Shown here one piece after another: positions 1 through 10,873 of a stretch of 64,000 nucleotides of DNA. The DNA lies in assembly GCA_956465555.1 (NCBI GenBank), contig OY101120.1, forward strand, positions 1,420,001-1,484,000, read 5' to 3'. The notes under the pieces were generated by a model that was given only the letters and a program-made list of their open reading frames with translations, made no database searches and was not told the origin of the DNA. The position numbers and the translations under genes were made by a program. Origin of the DNA: Nitzschia sp. pyKryTriq1. Its lineage: Eukaryota > Bacillariophyta > Bacillariophyceae > Bacillariales > Bacillariaceae. Position 1 is the first letter of the stretch, and each line of letters opens with the position of its first letter.

Positions 1-2
1 CC

Positions 3-1635
3 GTGATCTGTGCTATGACCTTCGTCATTGTTGTCCTCTACAAATATGGATGCATGAAGATCTTTTTCGGCTACATGGTTGCGGTGACTGCCATGCTACT
101 GGGCTATTTCACGTCAAATATGGCCATTGTGGCAATTCAAAAGTACGAAATCCGGGTCGACAAGTTCTCTTTTGCCTATATAATATGGAACTATGCTATT
201 GTGGGGGTCCTAGCTATCTTTTACAACACTGGCATTCCAAAGTTTGTCACCCAGGGATATTTGGTGACATCTTCGGTCGTGTTGGCGTGGCAGCTTTCTT
301 ACTTCAACGACTGGACAGCGTGGACGTTGCTTGTCATGCTGGCACTGTATGATCTATTTGCTGTTCTCAGCCCATGTGGTCCCCTCAAGGCTCTGACTCA
401 ACTCATGTCTAGACCGGGTGCTCGACCTTTGCCGGGGTTGTTGTATGAGGCTTCCTTGCCCGAAGGCGTTCAGAGGCCGAACCGTGCGGGCGTTGAGGAG
501 GAGCCGCAGCCATCCCAACAAGAGATGGCGTTTTCTCGTCGTGAGTCTAGTCCAGAGCTACCGGGTGCTCCAGAGGAATCACCAGAGATTCCCACTCCGT
601 CCACCAGCGGCAGAATACGCGATTCCTCAACACAAGAAAGCTCAACCCCGATATTTGATGATTCTTTCTTGCCTCGATCAGCGCAACTGATGCGGCAGCA
701 GCGTGGGGACATCATTGGTTCATCAGTGCGATCCACTCAATTTTTCACGGCTGCTGGTGAAAGTATGTCCACACACCAGGATGGGCAAACAGAAGCTCTG
801 CAAGCAGTCTCAGTTGGAACATCTCTGCCTGTTGTTGACCGGCCTCAAGGTCGAAGGGGGCAGATAGCGTTGGCCATCGCCAAGCTTTATAAGCTTCCGG
901 TTATTGATGAAGAGGGGGCGTTGAGGCGTCGGGGTCGTCGCGAGGTGTCGAGTCAGCGGGAGTACTCGTGGGAAGAGGTCCGAGAGATCGAGTGGACGCC
1001 GAAGCAGCTTTGTTCCGAAGTGACTGTTGTTTTTCCAGAGCGTGGTGGGCGAATTGTCGCAGCAGATGTTCAAGATTCGAGTGAAGGCAGGAAGTATCTT
1101 GTCTACAACAGCGCTAATGAACTCCTGAGAACTTTCGTCGTGAATCGAAAGGGGAAAGTTATGCAAGTAGTAAGGCGAGAGGCACACGACGCGTCAGGGG
1201 GGAACAACAGCATCAAGTTGGGCCTGGTACGTCATCAAGATTTATTTTTGTTTGTCTATTTGCACTTGATCTCACGATTTTTTTCAACAGGGCGACTTCA
1301 TTTTCTACTCCGTTCTGGTATCCAAAGCGGCTCTGTTTAGCTTTACCTCCTTTGCATCGTGCATGCTTACGATTCTTTTTGGATTGGGTGCCACGTTGGT
1401 TCTTTTGGCGGTACATGGCAAGGCTCTTCCAGGTAGGTTGGATGATTCACAACTGGTTCAAATTTTTTCTCTTGGGATTCTTCGAAGATTGGAGTGTCTC
1501 ACTTGAACTTCGTTGCTCATTCCCGTTGCAGCACTTCCAATATCAATCTTCCTTGCTGTCCTAACTTTTGTGATGACACAGTTTTTTGCGGAACCGTATA
1601 TTCAAAAGGTGCTTGGGAATGTATTGTACGTCTAA
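3..1635 (+). CDS. PSEN: Presenilin (gamma-secretase catalytic subunit), 5' partial
   Basis: Intramembrane aspartyl protease of the gamma-secretase complex, active in ER, Golgi or endosomal membranes. Exons are 3..1226, 1291..1432 and 1532..1635; the two introns are GT-AG and both keep frame, leaving 489 visible residues. The frame is open to the left edge, so the first transmembrane segment(s) and the true start lie outside. The family signature is complete: catalytic YD at about residue 117 (ALYDLFAVL), GLGD with the second Asp at about residue 410, formed exactly across intron 1, and PAL at about 455-457, completed across intron 2. The hydrophilic loop between the two catalytic halves (about residues 135-400) is long, Ser/Pro/Glu-rich and not conserved, as is usual for presenilins. 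The next gene starts 633 bp downstream on the same strand. Confidence 0.93.
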
Positions 1636-2268
1636 AACCAATGATGTCCGGTGATTTCCACCGGACAGTACAGTACTGGACCAATTCACAGGCAAGATAA
1701 GCAAATATACGACATATAGAATAAAGTATATTGAGAGTTGCTGTTGCTGTTCTGTATCTGAAATAATTCCGAGCAGTGTCTACTCTAGCTGTTGTGCTAG
1801 TTTACTAGGTGTTGTTAGTTCGATCGATGGCTTCATGCTTCATCCCTCCTGGCTTTATCGAAGAGATGAAAGATCCAATCAGTCAGAACCGGTAACGGAC
1901 GGACGGCCCCACCATGATCATCCATCGTGCAGTGACAGCCCAGTCAGCAGTTGTTTTCCCGCGCTTTTTTGACGATAGTCTTTCTCGGTGCTTTTGGGTG
2001 GCGTACGCTCGCCTCCAACCGCGTTGTACAGCACAGTATCAGTAATCAATACGTTGTTTCTGCTGTTGCCTACCTGGTACCGGTACAGTACTGTATTTCG
2101 ACTTCTGTGCTCGTCGTCTTGCTCTCGTTACACTACAATATTGATATTGCAGACTCGAATTTTGAACTCAATTCCAAGTCTGGTGTTGAAGTCTGCTGTC
2201 TGAAGATCTGAAGAGAAGGTACAAATACACACACACGAACACGAACACGAACACGTACAAGTACTCAT
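1636..2268. other. Spacer between presenilin and the giant TFIIS-M/SPOC gene
   Basis: I see no convincing coding region in these 633 bp. It should hold the presenilin 3' UTR and the promoter and 5' UTR of the next gene. Two small details: a GGTACCGGTACAGTACTG-type GTAC cluster near 2075-2095, and a short run of ACACGA units at about 2229-2256 just upstream of the next ATG. Confidence 0.6.
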
Positions 2269-5200
2269 ATGGAGTCCGCAACGACGACCACTCAAGAATG
2301 GGCGGCGAGTTTAGTCGGACGTGACTGGGAAATTTATTGGAACGACGACGAAGACAATGATGAGAAAGAAGTTTCGGCAACGGCACCCGCTAGCTCTGTT
2401 GCGGTCGATGCTCCTTCAGATTTGACGGGGGGTGACAACGACGACGGTGAGAATGGAAGTCAGGGGGATATTATTGATGACTGGTACGCGGGCAGCGTTC
2501 TTGCCGCGACTGTCCAGGACAACGGCACTGTGTTGGTGAAGGTGCTGTTTGTGGGCGACGAACAGCTGTACGAAATGGAATTAGGACCCACCAAGGTCCG
2601 AGCGAGTGCCCGTGGCTGGATCAAACGCTCCATGGCAATTCTTAGCCGCCGAGGTGACCTTCCCCCCGACACGGCCACACACGAGGATCGAAGGCACCTC
2701 CAAACTCTCCAGGAGGACACGCGGCAGTATGAGGCTATTTCCTTTCCGCAGCCAAAGGAAGGAATCACTGTTCCAACAGTAGAGGAATTAAAAGAGATCA
2801 TGGAGTTGCGAAAGCTTCTGGCGGCGCAAGTCTACCTTCGTTCAAATCTTGCCCCCATCGTCAATTTACACGGATCGATCAAGTACGTGGACGGAGAACC
2901 GAACCCCACGGAACCTTTGGTCAATCATCTCGTGGAGTGTTGTAAGGATGTCATCCAGGCATGTGACTGGTATTTGAAATGCTGGGAGCTCCTGACGACT
3001 TGCTTTGGCCAGCGGTCCGGGCAGTCCTCCAATGAGAGCGAGTCAAGACACGAACGATCAATTGACTATAACAAGGTATTGAACGAATACCTGGAGTCTG
3101 GAAAGAATTGGATTTTGAATTGTGCCACGATGGATTTAGAATCAACCACTACGAAGCGACGGCAGCTCGCGACACCAACAAATCAACGTCGACCGAAACG
3201 CCGTCGCAAGAACAGCCAGAAATGGGCCGAAACAGCGGAAGGAGGTTTGGAGGTCATCGCCGATGAAGGAGACTTTCGATGCATGGTATTTGTGGACCAG
3301 TTCGTGCAACACCTTAACCAGCCTTCCCAGAGTTGGTTTTTGCCGATCTTTGCCGAAATGTTTCACACTCTAGCCCACTACGTTGTGGATCCACTCGTCC
3401 GTTGGAAGCTCCAGGTCAATCTCTTATTGGGACGAAAAGACGATCTGGAGGGTGTTTTGGAGGTGGAAGAGACGCCAACCTCCCCAACAACATTACCAAC
3501 CGATGATTTGTCGACAGCTCAACAAAGCAATACCAGCCGGGAGGAATTGAAGGATGACGATATGAGCGTCGATTCTTCCGAAGCCGAGCAAGGGCGGGCG
3601 TTTACGTATGAAGAGGTGGAAGCATGTCTACGGGCCTTGGAGGGAAATCCTGTCCTATCCTTGCTGGATGCATCACAGGAAGAGGACGCTTTACAATCGA
3701 TATTGCGAGTGATTGAAACTACTGCAGTACGGGCGAGGTCTTTCCTCGAACGCTTGGCGGAAGATACGACAGCCCCCTCGGATACCACCCCCAGTGATCA
3801 AGATGAGGTCCTCGAGGGACTGCAAGAAATTCGCAAAGAGCTGAATTCACCCGACAACTTTGCATTTAATATCGATCCCATTGGTAAGCCAGGCGCCTTG
3901 GTGACAAGGGAAGTGATAGAGGTTGCGGTGGAATGGAGAGGCTGGTTGCTGGATGTTCGTCATGCTTCCTTAGTCCGCGAGCGAAAATTCTTCCTTGAAA
4001 ACCTTGGAAAGCGAATGAAAGATCTCCCAGAACTGTCCGGTGTACCACCAGACCTTCACATTGGAAGCATGTCCCAGAGACGTGGCCAGGCGGAGCAGCA
4101 AGTATGTGATATGCAGGCGAATCTTGCATCGCTGGTTCAGACGGAGCAACGGTACAGGGAAATTTTGAACAAAAATGATGAAATTTTGTTCTCCAAAGAA
4201 GGTGTACAGAAGGCATTGGACGAGCTGGGTGCACTTCCTGTCTTGCTGTTAGAGGAAGAGAAGTTGGCGCTTCGACTTAGTCTTCTCGAATGGAGCGAGG
4301 AGGCGTCAGTATTGTTGCCCGACGAGCGTAGTCCAATTGCGTTCCCTCAGCTCGAAAAACTTTACCACTCGCTTCAGCAGATTCTCAAAGGTAAAGCCAG
4401 GAATCGGACCAAGATGATTGCCAAAGTCGAGGCCAATGAAAAGACCGAAAGCCTAGTTAGAAGTTTTGTAGCTGAAGATACCCGACGGATCGATTCCGAC
4501 CGAAGTGGCCGAGTCACTGCCCTTTATGTCTCCTCTTCTCAGTGGAAGGAGAGGGCGGAAGCCATCATTTCAACGTTGCGAATGCACGGCAACGCGTCCG
4601 TAGGAGACCCAAGACCGAGCTTGAAGCTTCCATCGATGGTGGACATCAAGCGAATCAGCGACTTGGTTGCTGAGTACAAAACACTTGGAGTTGAAATCAG
4701 TGGGTATACTTCGTGTTTACAAAAGGTATTGGCCGATGCGTCGGAATGGTCTGGCCGGCTTGAGGATAATCTACTGAGAGAATCTTCGCCAATGGAGGAT
4801 TGCTTCACGGTTCTGACACGAGAAAGTCAGCTGAGACCGAAAGGGCTTATCATGGATCCCACTCGCCAAGTCATTGAAACTCTCTTGGACCTTCTGGAAT
4901 GGTATCAGAAGTCCAAATCAACCTTGAACAAAGTGGTCGTGTTATTGAGAACGGCGGAAAGGGGGTCCTCGTTGAGGGAGAGATTTTCGGATATTATACT
5001 TAGCGACGTATACCCACTACTTGCGGAGGGGTGTGCGCTAGTAGAGATGTTCTCACATGAGAACCAATTCAAATTTCAAGCGAGCGCCGTCATTTCTGGG
5101 CGGATACTCGAGGGCTCTCGCGGAATTCGGCGTAGTGCCCGGGCTCTTGTGCGGGAGCGATTAGAAGCGCACCCATTGGGGTCGAGTCTGCTCCATCGAT

Positions 5201-8200
5201 TGGTTAGGATGGATATCGATACACGGGAAGGATCCCCTCTGGCCATGTATCTGTGGTATGATTGGCACCTTATCGTCGATTCCTTTGTTCTGTGCGTCGA
5301 TGATCCAGAAGGAAACGTCGTGCGAACATTGTCAGAGGCTCGAAATCTCATGTCCGAGCAACCTCGTCTCGAGACAGCGGGCGATCATTCTCCTCTCCGT
5401 TTATTGGGTGGTTGTACGTCGAATACGACGGGGCGATTCAAACAGCTGGTGGAAGATGCAGAGGCTTCGGAAAAAAGTATCTACGAACTACTCTCGAGGT
5501 CAAGAGACCTACGAAAGGGATGCATGGAAAAAGCAGACTCTGTACGGCAGCATCTCACCGACTTGAAAGAGCAGCATTCCCTTTTCAAGGACCGTTCAAA
5601 TGGGAAACAGTGCTTGATGTTAGATACATTGCTAGAGCCCCAGCTTGAGCACCATATCAAGGTTTTTACATGGCTGGTCAGTATTGATCTGCTGTTGAGG
5701 AGCAAATTTCTGCACGATACTCCGGTTCTAACGTCGGCGTTTGTTTCCATTCCCTCACGATTGTTTCAGGTCCGGACATTTTCATATCCCTTCTTGTATT
5801 TGGACGAGGCCTCGTATTCTGACGCTCGTTGCGGAGAAGACAACGAAGATACACGTGTTCCATGGGATGTCCTTGTCACTCTGTTTGAACGTGTTCCCCT
5901 AGAAGAAGAGGTGCCGATCGATGATTTCGCACTGGTTTCTTTGCGCGTTCGCGAGCTTTACCATGCAGCCAGGAAATGGCAGGACGAAATAACCAGGTCC
6001 ACCTTGCTATCCAATCGCGGTGGCAAGAGGCGCGGCCTCGGTGCGCCCCCCTCGAAGGGAGAACACGACGGAGAATCGTCGAAGCTTCAACTCGAGCAGA
6101 TGGAGCAATTAGCGGCCAATCCAATTCTTTCCAAAGTAGCAATGCCTAGGGAAGGAGCCGTGAAGCGCATTCTTCAGAATTCGAAGGAGTTTGAAATCCA
6201 GTTGCACTCTTTTTTGGGAAAGGACTTCGACGGGCCAAATCCGGATCGAGCCGCATACCCAGATTCGCATTCGCTTGTAGGGGACAATGGTGAATTCATT
6301 CTATTTCGATTGACAGGGAGCGAGCTGTTTGAATATATGCAAAAGTCTATGAAGGAACTATCAGTTGTTGCTGAAAACGTGTTTGCAGAGACGCCCGGGA
6401 AAACAACCTTTGACTGGATCGATCGTGCAGTAACGTGGATCGAGGAACTGAACGACTCTGTCACCAAGGAGTCACCATTTCAAGTTGCACGCGAGAATAT
6501 TCTGGTCGTACCGGAGGAAAGAGGAAGAGAGCTGGTCAAATCGGGGGCCGAGATTTTTCTCAACATTCCTGACGACTTGAAAAGGACGCTTTCCCATCAT
6601 GGAATTTTCGTTTCAACCAATAAACAGGAGCAGAGCTTAAGGGTGGTTCTGAAGAAAGATGGAGCCCACCACAGTGTTGGTGGTACAGTCATTCGTTGGT
6701 GTCCGATCCTTTTTGAATGCCTAAAAGCTGATGTAACAAGGTTGGAAACCTGGCAAAGGGAACTCAAAACAACCCATGAAGAATTTAGTGGCTTTTTTGC
6801 TCGAACCAAAACGAATCCCAAGGACAGGGAGGAAGACCTATATCAGTGGTATTGCTTCCGCGAACGGGCTGTTGCTATTCTCGACGATGGTGCGAGATCA
6901 CTTGTTGTTGCACCAACACAAGGACTTGTGAACGTCTTCGGGAATCTTGCAGCATCCCTTGAAAATTATCTTTCCAAACATACCAAAGCCGAGCTTGGGC
7001 AAAAGTTTGCGAAGATGTGGTTTATGGAAGGTACATCGCTTCTCGATGATCGATTTGTCCTTCTAGAATCGCTTCTCTATCGCAAGTCTTTCGTTGCAAC
7101 TCAGCAGGCGACTGAAGGACTACCCGAGGCTGGTGGGAAAACCTTCCGAGACGCTTGCCGCAGTTATCTTGTGACTAGTTTTACCAAGGCGGCGAAGACC
7201 ATTGGAATGATAAAGCTCCGAAATAACTTCAGTCCAAGGGTGGTAGAGAGCTTTTGTTGCATTAAAGCGTGGGAAATCGAAAACGAAATGTTCGATCGAT
7301 TCCAGGACGACCTGGGTGTCACACGAGTTTCGGATGAATACAGAAACAAAGCCAGAAATCTTCGTGCAAGTCTTGATAACAAGAATAATCTTTCCCTCTG
7401 TTTACAGGTGCTCGTCGGTGACATCTCTGCGGACAGTATTGTCAGTATGACAAAGGATCAGTTAGCGAGTCAAAAAGCGAAACTCGACAGAGCACGAGCG
7501 GAAAAGGAGGCGAGAAGCTCCGCAAATCTTACCCCTGAAATTGATGCCGAGTCCAACGACAAGGGTCCATCTTCGGAAAAGAGAGAGAGCGAGGAGGGCT
7601 CGAAGGCGGGCCAGTCGATGAAGGGCACGGCAGCTGCGAAACCTACATCGATTCTCCGAAAGTCTAGATCATCGTCGTCGCAGCTAGCCTCTCAAGCATC
7701 GGCTGCCGCTGGGGGAACAGGAAATGGCAATCCTACGCCCCCCGGTGGGGACAAGCTTGAGGGAAAGGCGCATTCTCCCGTAGTGGAAAGACAACTCCTG
7801 ACCAGCTCTGAGGATGTATCACCCGCTGCCCCCCCCAAATTTGCGATCCCCAAGACGGCACCTCCACCACCGCCACCATCCTTGGTGACCGCGTTTAAAC
7901 AGACGTCGGACGATACCTCAGAAGACGAGATGTATCATGGGCAACAGGTTCTAAACGAATCAGGTGGCCACAAATTTCGTTTCGAAATCGGCAATCTGCG
8001 GCTTGGCTTCAATGCCGCCCTATACCTGGAAGATGAAGAATCAGTGTCTGGACTCGATGGTTTCCTGCCCGGATCTCTGGCTGAGAGGGGCAGGGTGCCA
8101 GAGAAGGAGTTCATCAAGTTCGTGAAAGAGAAAGCCAAAGGAGGGAGGTGGATGTCTGTCGCTCTCCGCCTTGATCCCATTTCAGATAACGACGATCGTG

Positions 8201-8403
8201 AATACAAGAGATTCTGCCGCGCATACGAAGAAAAGGAACGCATTGTCAGCATTACAGTAAGCCCCAACACGAAGGTATTTCTGGTAACCCCACAATTCCA
8301 CAAGGCGGCCAATCAAAATGGCATAGAATCCTTTTCAAGCCGAACAAATTCCTACGCTGTTGTGTTGACCAAAGATACGAGGCTTTTCAGAAACAATGAC
8401 TAG
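2269..8403 (+). CDS. Giant nuclear protein with Tudor-like, PLU-1-like, TFIIS-central and SPOC-like regions
   Basis: Single-exon frame of 2,044 residues, probably a regulator of RNA polymerase II. Four regions stand out. (1) Residues about 71-116 (DWYAGSVL...VLFVGDEQLYEM) look like a Tudor/agenet barrel after an acidic N-terminus. (2) About 789-840 resembles the helical PLU-1-like repeat of KDM5 demethylases (weak). (3) About 1620-1750 fits the TFIIS central domain: YRNKARNLRASLDNKNN, then LVGDISADSIVSMTKDQL. (4) About 1898-2035 resembles a SPOC domain (KVFLVTPQF, SYAVVLTKD). TFIIS-M followed by SPOC is the order in PHF3, DIDO1 and yeast Bye1, which bind elongating polymerase and the Ser2-phosphorylated CTD; the usual PHD finger is not evident. 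A Ser/Lys/Pro-rich disordered linker (about 1750-1895) separates the two. The first ATG of the frame follows a short spacer and is accepted as start. Confidence 0.72.
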   Translation: MESATTTTQEWAASLVGRDWEIYWNDDEDNDEKEVSATAPASSVAVDAPSDLTGGDNDDGENGSQGDIIDDWYAGSVLAATVQDNGTVLVKVLFVGDEQLYEMELGPTKVRASARGWIKRSMAILSRRGDLPPDTATHEDRRHLQTLQEDTRQYEAISFPQPKEGITVPTVEELKEIMELRKLLAAQVYLRSNLAPIVNLHGSIKYVDGEPNPTEPLVNHLVECCKDVIQACDWYLKCWELLTTCFGQRSGQSSNESESRHERSIDYNKVLNEYLESGKNWILNCATMDLESTTTKRRQLATPTNQRRPKRRRKNSQKWAETAEGGLEVIADEGDFRCMVFVDQFVQHLNQPSQSWFLPIFAEMFHTLAHYVVDPLVRWKLQVNLLLGRKDDLEGVLEVEETPTSPTTLPTDDLSTAQQSNTSREELKDDDMSVDSSEAEQGRAFTYEEVEACLRALEGNPVLSLLDASQEEDALQSILRVIETTAVRARSFLERLAEDTTAPSDTTPSDQDEVLEGLQEIRKELNSPDNFAFNIDPIGKPGALVTREVIEVAVEWRGWLLDVRHASLVRERKFFLENLGKRMKDLPELSGVPPDLHIGSMSQRRGQAEQQVCDMQANLASLVQTEQRYREILNKNDEILFSKEGVQKALDELGALPVLLLEEEKLALRLSLLEWSEEASVLLPDERSPIAFPQLEKLYHSLQQILKGKARNRTKMIAKVEANEKTESLVRSFVAEDTRRIDSDRSGRVTALYVSSSQWKERAEAIISTLRMHGNASVGDPRPSLKLPSMVDIKRISDLVAEYKTLGVEISGYTSCLQKVLADASEWSGRLEDNLLRESSPMEDCFTVLTRESQLRPKGLIMDPTRQVIETLLDLLEWYQKSKSTLNKVVVLLRTAERGSSLRERFSDIILSDVYPLLAEGCALVEMFSHENQFKFQASAVISGRILEGSRGIRRSARALVRERLEAHPLGSSLLHRLVRMDIDTREGSPLAMYLWYDWHLIVDSFVLCVDDPEGNVVRTLSEARNLMSEQPRLETAGDHSPLRLLGGCTSNTTGRFKQLVEDAEASEKSIYELLSRSRDLRKGCMEKADSVRQHLTDLKEQHSLFKDRSNGKQCLMLDTLLEPQLEHHIKVFTWLVSIDLLLRSKFLHDTPVLTSAFVSIPSRLFQVRTFSYPFLYLDEASYSDARCGEDNEDTRVPWDVLVTLFERVPLEEEVPIDDFALVSLRVRELYHAARKWQDEITRSTLLSNRGGKRRGLGAPPSKGEHDGESSKLQLEQMEQLAANPILSKVAMPREGAVKRILQNSKEFEIQLHSFLGKDFDGPNPDRAAYPDSHSLVGDNGEFILFRLTGSELFEYMQKSMKELSVVAENVFAETPGKTTFDWIDRAVTWIEELNDSVTKESPFQVARENILVVPEERGRELVKSGAEIFLNIPDDLKRTLSHHGIFVSTNKQEQSLRVVLKKDGAHHSVGGTVIRWCPILFECLKADVTRLETWQRELKTTHEEFSGFFARTKTNPKDREEDLYQWYCFRERAVAILDDGARSLVVAPTQGLVNVFGNLAASLENYLSKHTKAELGQKFAKMWFMEGTSLLDDRFVLLESLLYRKSFVATQQATEGLPEAGGKTFRDACRSYLVTSFTKAAKTIGMIKLRNNFSPRVVESFCCIKAWEIENEMFDRFQDDLGVTRVSDEYRNKARNLRASLDNKNNLSLCLQVLVGDISADSIVSMTKDQLASQKAKLDRARAEKEARSSANLTPEIDAESNDKGPSSEKRESEEGSKAGQSMKGTAAAKPTSILRKSRSSSSQLASQASAAAGGTGNGNPTPPGGDKLEGKAHSPVVERQLLTSSEDVSPAAPPKFAIPKTAPPPPPPSLVTAFKQTSDDTSEDEMYHGQQVLNESGGHKFRFEIGNLRLGFNAALYLEDEESVSGLDGFLPGSLAERGRVPEKEFIKFVKEKAKGGRWMSVALRLDPISDNDDREYKRFCRAYEEKERIVSITVSPNTKVFLVTPQFHKAANQNGIESFSSRTNSYAVVLTKDTRLFRNND

Positions 8404-9675
8404 ATATTTTCCACACTGACAGATTCAGAAGTCACGAAGAAGTTCGAAAGGCTAGTCATCGACAGGCAAGGAGAGCAAGAGCTCGGGGACCAGACCGACA
8501 AATCGAACGTTTATGCCTGTCCTCAGTAATATCAGTGAGTGGTAAACCGTCGGCAATGGGTTCTTGCAACTGCGTGGACGCCAATAGCAGTACGGGATAT
8601 ATTCATATTACTGCAGCACGATGCACAGATCCAGAATCTGTACCGACTTTTCTTGGAGATGTGTTTCTCAAGTGAGCAACAAACCAACAATCGTCTCTTC
8701 CACAAGAGATCCGCCGCCGCAGCCACACACGCAAATAGGGATTTTAAGGAAACTATTTACCGGTATTCAGGATTTGAGACGACGGACGACGACAACTCCT
8801 CTTCGTACTTGTACACGTACCGACACGGGTCGAAGTACAACGGAACGACCGGAAGTAAAACTGAACGAACTTCCAATCCCTGACATCAGTGAACCATCAA
8901 CTAGCACAATTCAAACAGAAAAACGTCACCTGTGATAGACCCCACTATACCAACTTACTTTCAAAGCCTTGCTTCTTGATCGTGGTGGTGATGACAAAAT
9001 TGCTTTACGCTCCGAGCAATACACAGATTGTATCATTTGTTTGATACATGTTATTGATAAACTTTAGACACCAGTATTAGCGGTGAAACTTTGTATTAGT
9101 ACGAAGGAGGGAAATCTTTCGTGTACTCACCCATGGTAGAGTACACACTAGAGGAGTAGCTGTTGGTGGTCATCTTCGTTTGTTCTTCTTCCTAATTTTT
9201 CTAAAGTGTTGTTCGAATACTGTACAAGTACTACTCTAGCAGATTTGTTCTCGCAAGTCACTTTCTACTAGCTAAGGTAGACTAATTATTAAAAAAATTG
9301 GGTGCACTTTTTCGAAGACAAAAAATAATGTACCATACTCGTACGGCGTACAGTACTCATGCCTGGTACATACCAGTCACGGTACGAGTAGGTCTACTAG
9401 CTAGAGAGTAGAGGGAGGAGTTCTGGGCTGGGGGCCCGGCCGGGCGGGGGGGGACAGTACTACCAGGTACAGTACTGAGTACGTACTGTATGTACCTCGT
9501 ACTTTACTGTGGGTCCCGCGCGTGTGTTGAGACCCCCGCCCTGCGTCCCCGCCTGAGCAAAAATTGAACGACAGCGCCCGGTAGCGAGTAGACATGACGA
9601 TTTTAATTCATTTTTTGTTTTCCGACAGAGACTTCACCACCCGCAAACTTCATCAACAGAAAGTCTACCACAAAC
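8404..9675. other. 1.27 kb spacer with GTAC cluster and G-run
   Basis: No ORF here reads like a protein; a 114-codon frame at 8539..8883 is compositionally random. Between about 9330 and 9505 the sequence is dominated by GTAC-containing palindromes (CGTACGGCGTACAGTACTC and similar), with an unusually GC-rich block at about 9425-9460 (runs of G and GGCCCGGCCGGGC). The block nearest the next gene is its likely promoter. Confidence 0.5.
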
Positions 9676-10489
9676 ATGGGAAGAATATATATTGCTCTCA
9701 GTTTAATTTTATCTTCGGTGCCCCATTTTTTCCTCATGCCGTTTGTTTGTGAAGGGGCGTCCTCCTCAGCTCAAATGCAGGTACTCTCCTTCTCGTCTTT
9801 GGTGCCTTTGGTCGAAATGGGCCACCGGCATCTTGAAACGGCTGAGATGGTCGGGCGCCGGGATTGCAAACCAGTAGATCCATGCGAGATGTGCACATTC
9901 AGTGATCAGAAATCCATCCCTTCCTGCAAGGAAACAGGACGGAAGCAAAAAATGGAGTGTACTGCTTTCGACGGAGATGGTAAGCTTGATCACTCATCAT
10001 CGAGCGCACAAAACGAGCAGATGCGATGAATCATCTCACACTTGGTTCTCTGCAGAAAGCAAGACGATCTCAGATTTCTATAGTTGCAAATACACGGACG
10101 CGGACAATCAATTCGCCATGGTCAGTGTTTGAGTCGTGGGGCTGAAGGCTGAAATACCACCGTCTTAGTCTCGGGCTCCTTCTCAATGATTGTCACGCTG
10201 TTTCTTACCTTCCGCGTCTTCTCTCTCTTAGATTCGTCTACAAATGATTTGTGTGGTGGTTGGATCCATGGCGTTTATGAGCGTACGTCGTCAGCAAAGA
10301 GCTAACGCAAGCTTATTTGATCAACGAAAACTTGCCGCAGAAGCTGCGCGCTTAAAAGCAAAGCGTGCTCGGCGGTCCAGTGAATATGTTGAGTCTCACC
10401 AGGATGAGGAGATCGAATTTACGAATACCCACCTAGAGGAGACCGTGCCCCTTGTTGACACTAGTAGCAATCCGTTGGAAATTATATGA
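9676..10489 (+). CDS. JTB-family single-pass membrane protein
   Basis: Exons 9676..9979, 10056..10120 and 10232..10489 join in frame to 208 residues. There is an N-terminal hydrophobic signal (about residues 5-25), then a small Cys-rich lumenal domain with CEMCTFS, SIPSCKETG, MECTAF and FYSCKY, and a transmembrane segment at about 124-141 (MICVVVGSMAFMSV) followed by a basic, then acidic, cytosolic tail. Cys spacing and domain order match the JTB (jumping translocation breakpoint) family, whose human member is also a short type I membrane protein. The biochemical role of the family is poorly settled, so none is asserted. The stop codon lies immediately before copy 1 of the dispersed repeat. 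Confidence 0.78.
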
Positions 10490-10873
10490 TACCCGAGAGA
10501 TTTTGTGGGGTCCCTGAAAAAAGAAAATTAGTTCAAAGTTTCCAAATGCAAGTATAGTAGTCTAGTTTTTCGTACAAAGCAGTTTCCATATTAGAGGGCC
10601 TATTGCTAGTACTGTAGTAGAAGCAAAGCTGCAGAATAGGAGTAGTAGAGAGCGTAGAGTACCAGTACTCGTATCATAACAAACATATCCGTACTGTAGA
10701 ACAGCCACTCTATCTCTAGACTACAGTGTTTTGCTTCGCTAGAATACCATACCAGTACCGGTATTAGTGTCCAGGAACCATCGTTATTAGGCTAGTTTCC
10801 TATACGAGGAGTCGTCTTCGCAGCTGTCTCTTCCTCTCCATGGTAACTAACAGAGACCACTCTTCTAGTAGAG
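10488..10873 (+). repeat. Dispersed repeat, copy 1
   Basis: About 340-385 bp closely matching 29477-29812 in the same orientation. Shared blocks include CATATTAGAGGG, CTGTAGTAGAAGC, GTATCATAACAAACATA, TAGTGTCCAGGAACCATCGT, CGCAGCTGTCTCTTCCTCTC and AACAGAGACCACTCTTCTAG. The two copies differ by scattered substitutions and small indels. No terminal inverted repeats, target duplication or coding capacity were found by eye. The copy begins at the stop codon of the JTB gene, so it probably supplies that gene's 3' UTR. Confidence 0.85.

Noticed and set aside
8539-8935. Two overlapping plus-strand frames of about 100 codons
   Set aside because: Random-like composition, no start context, inside the 3' flank of the giant gene.
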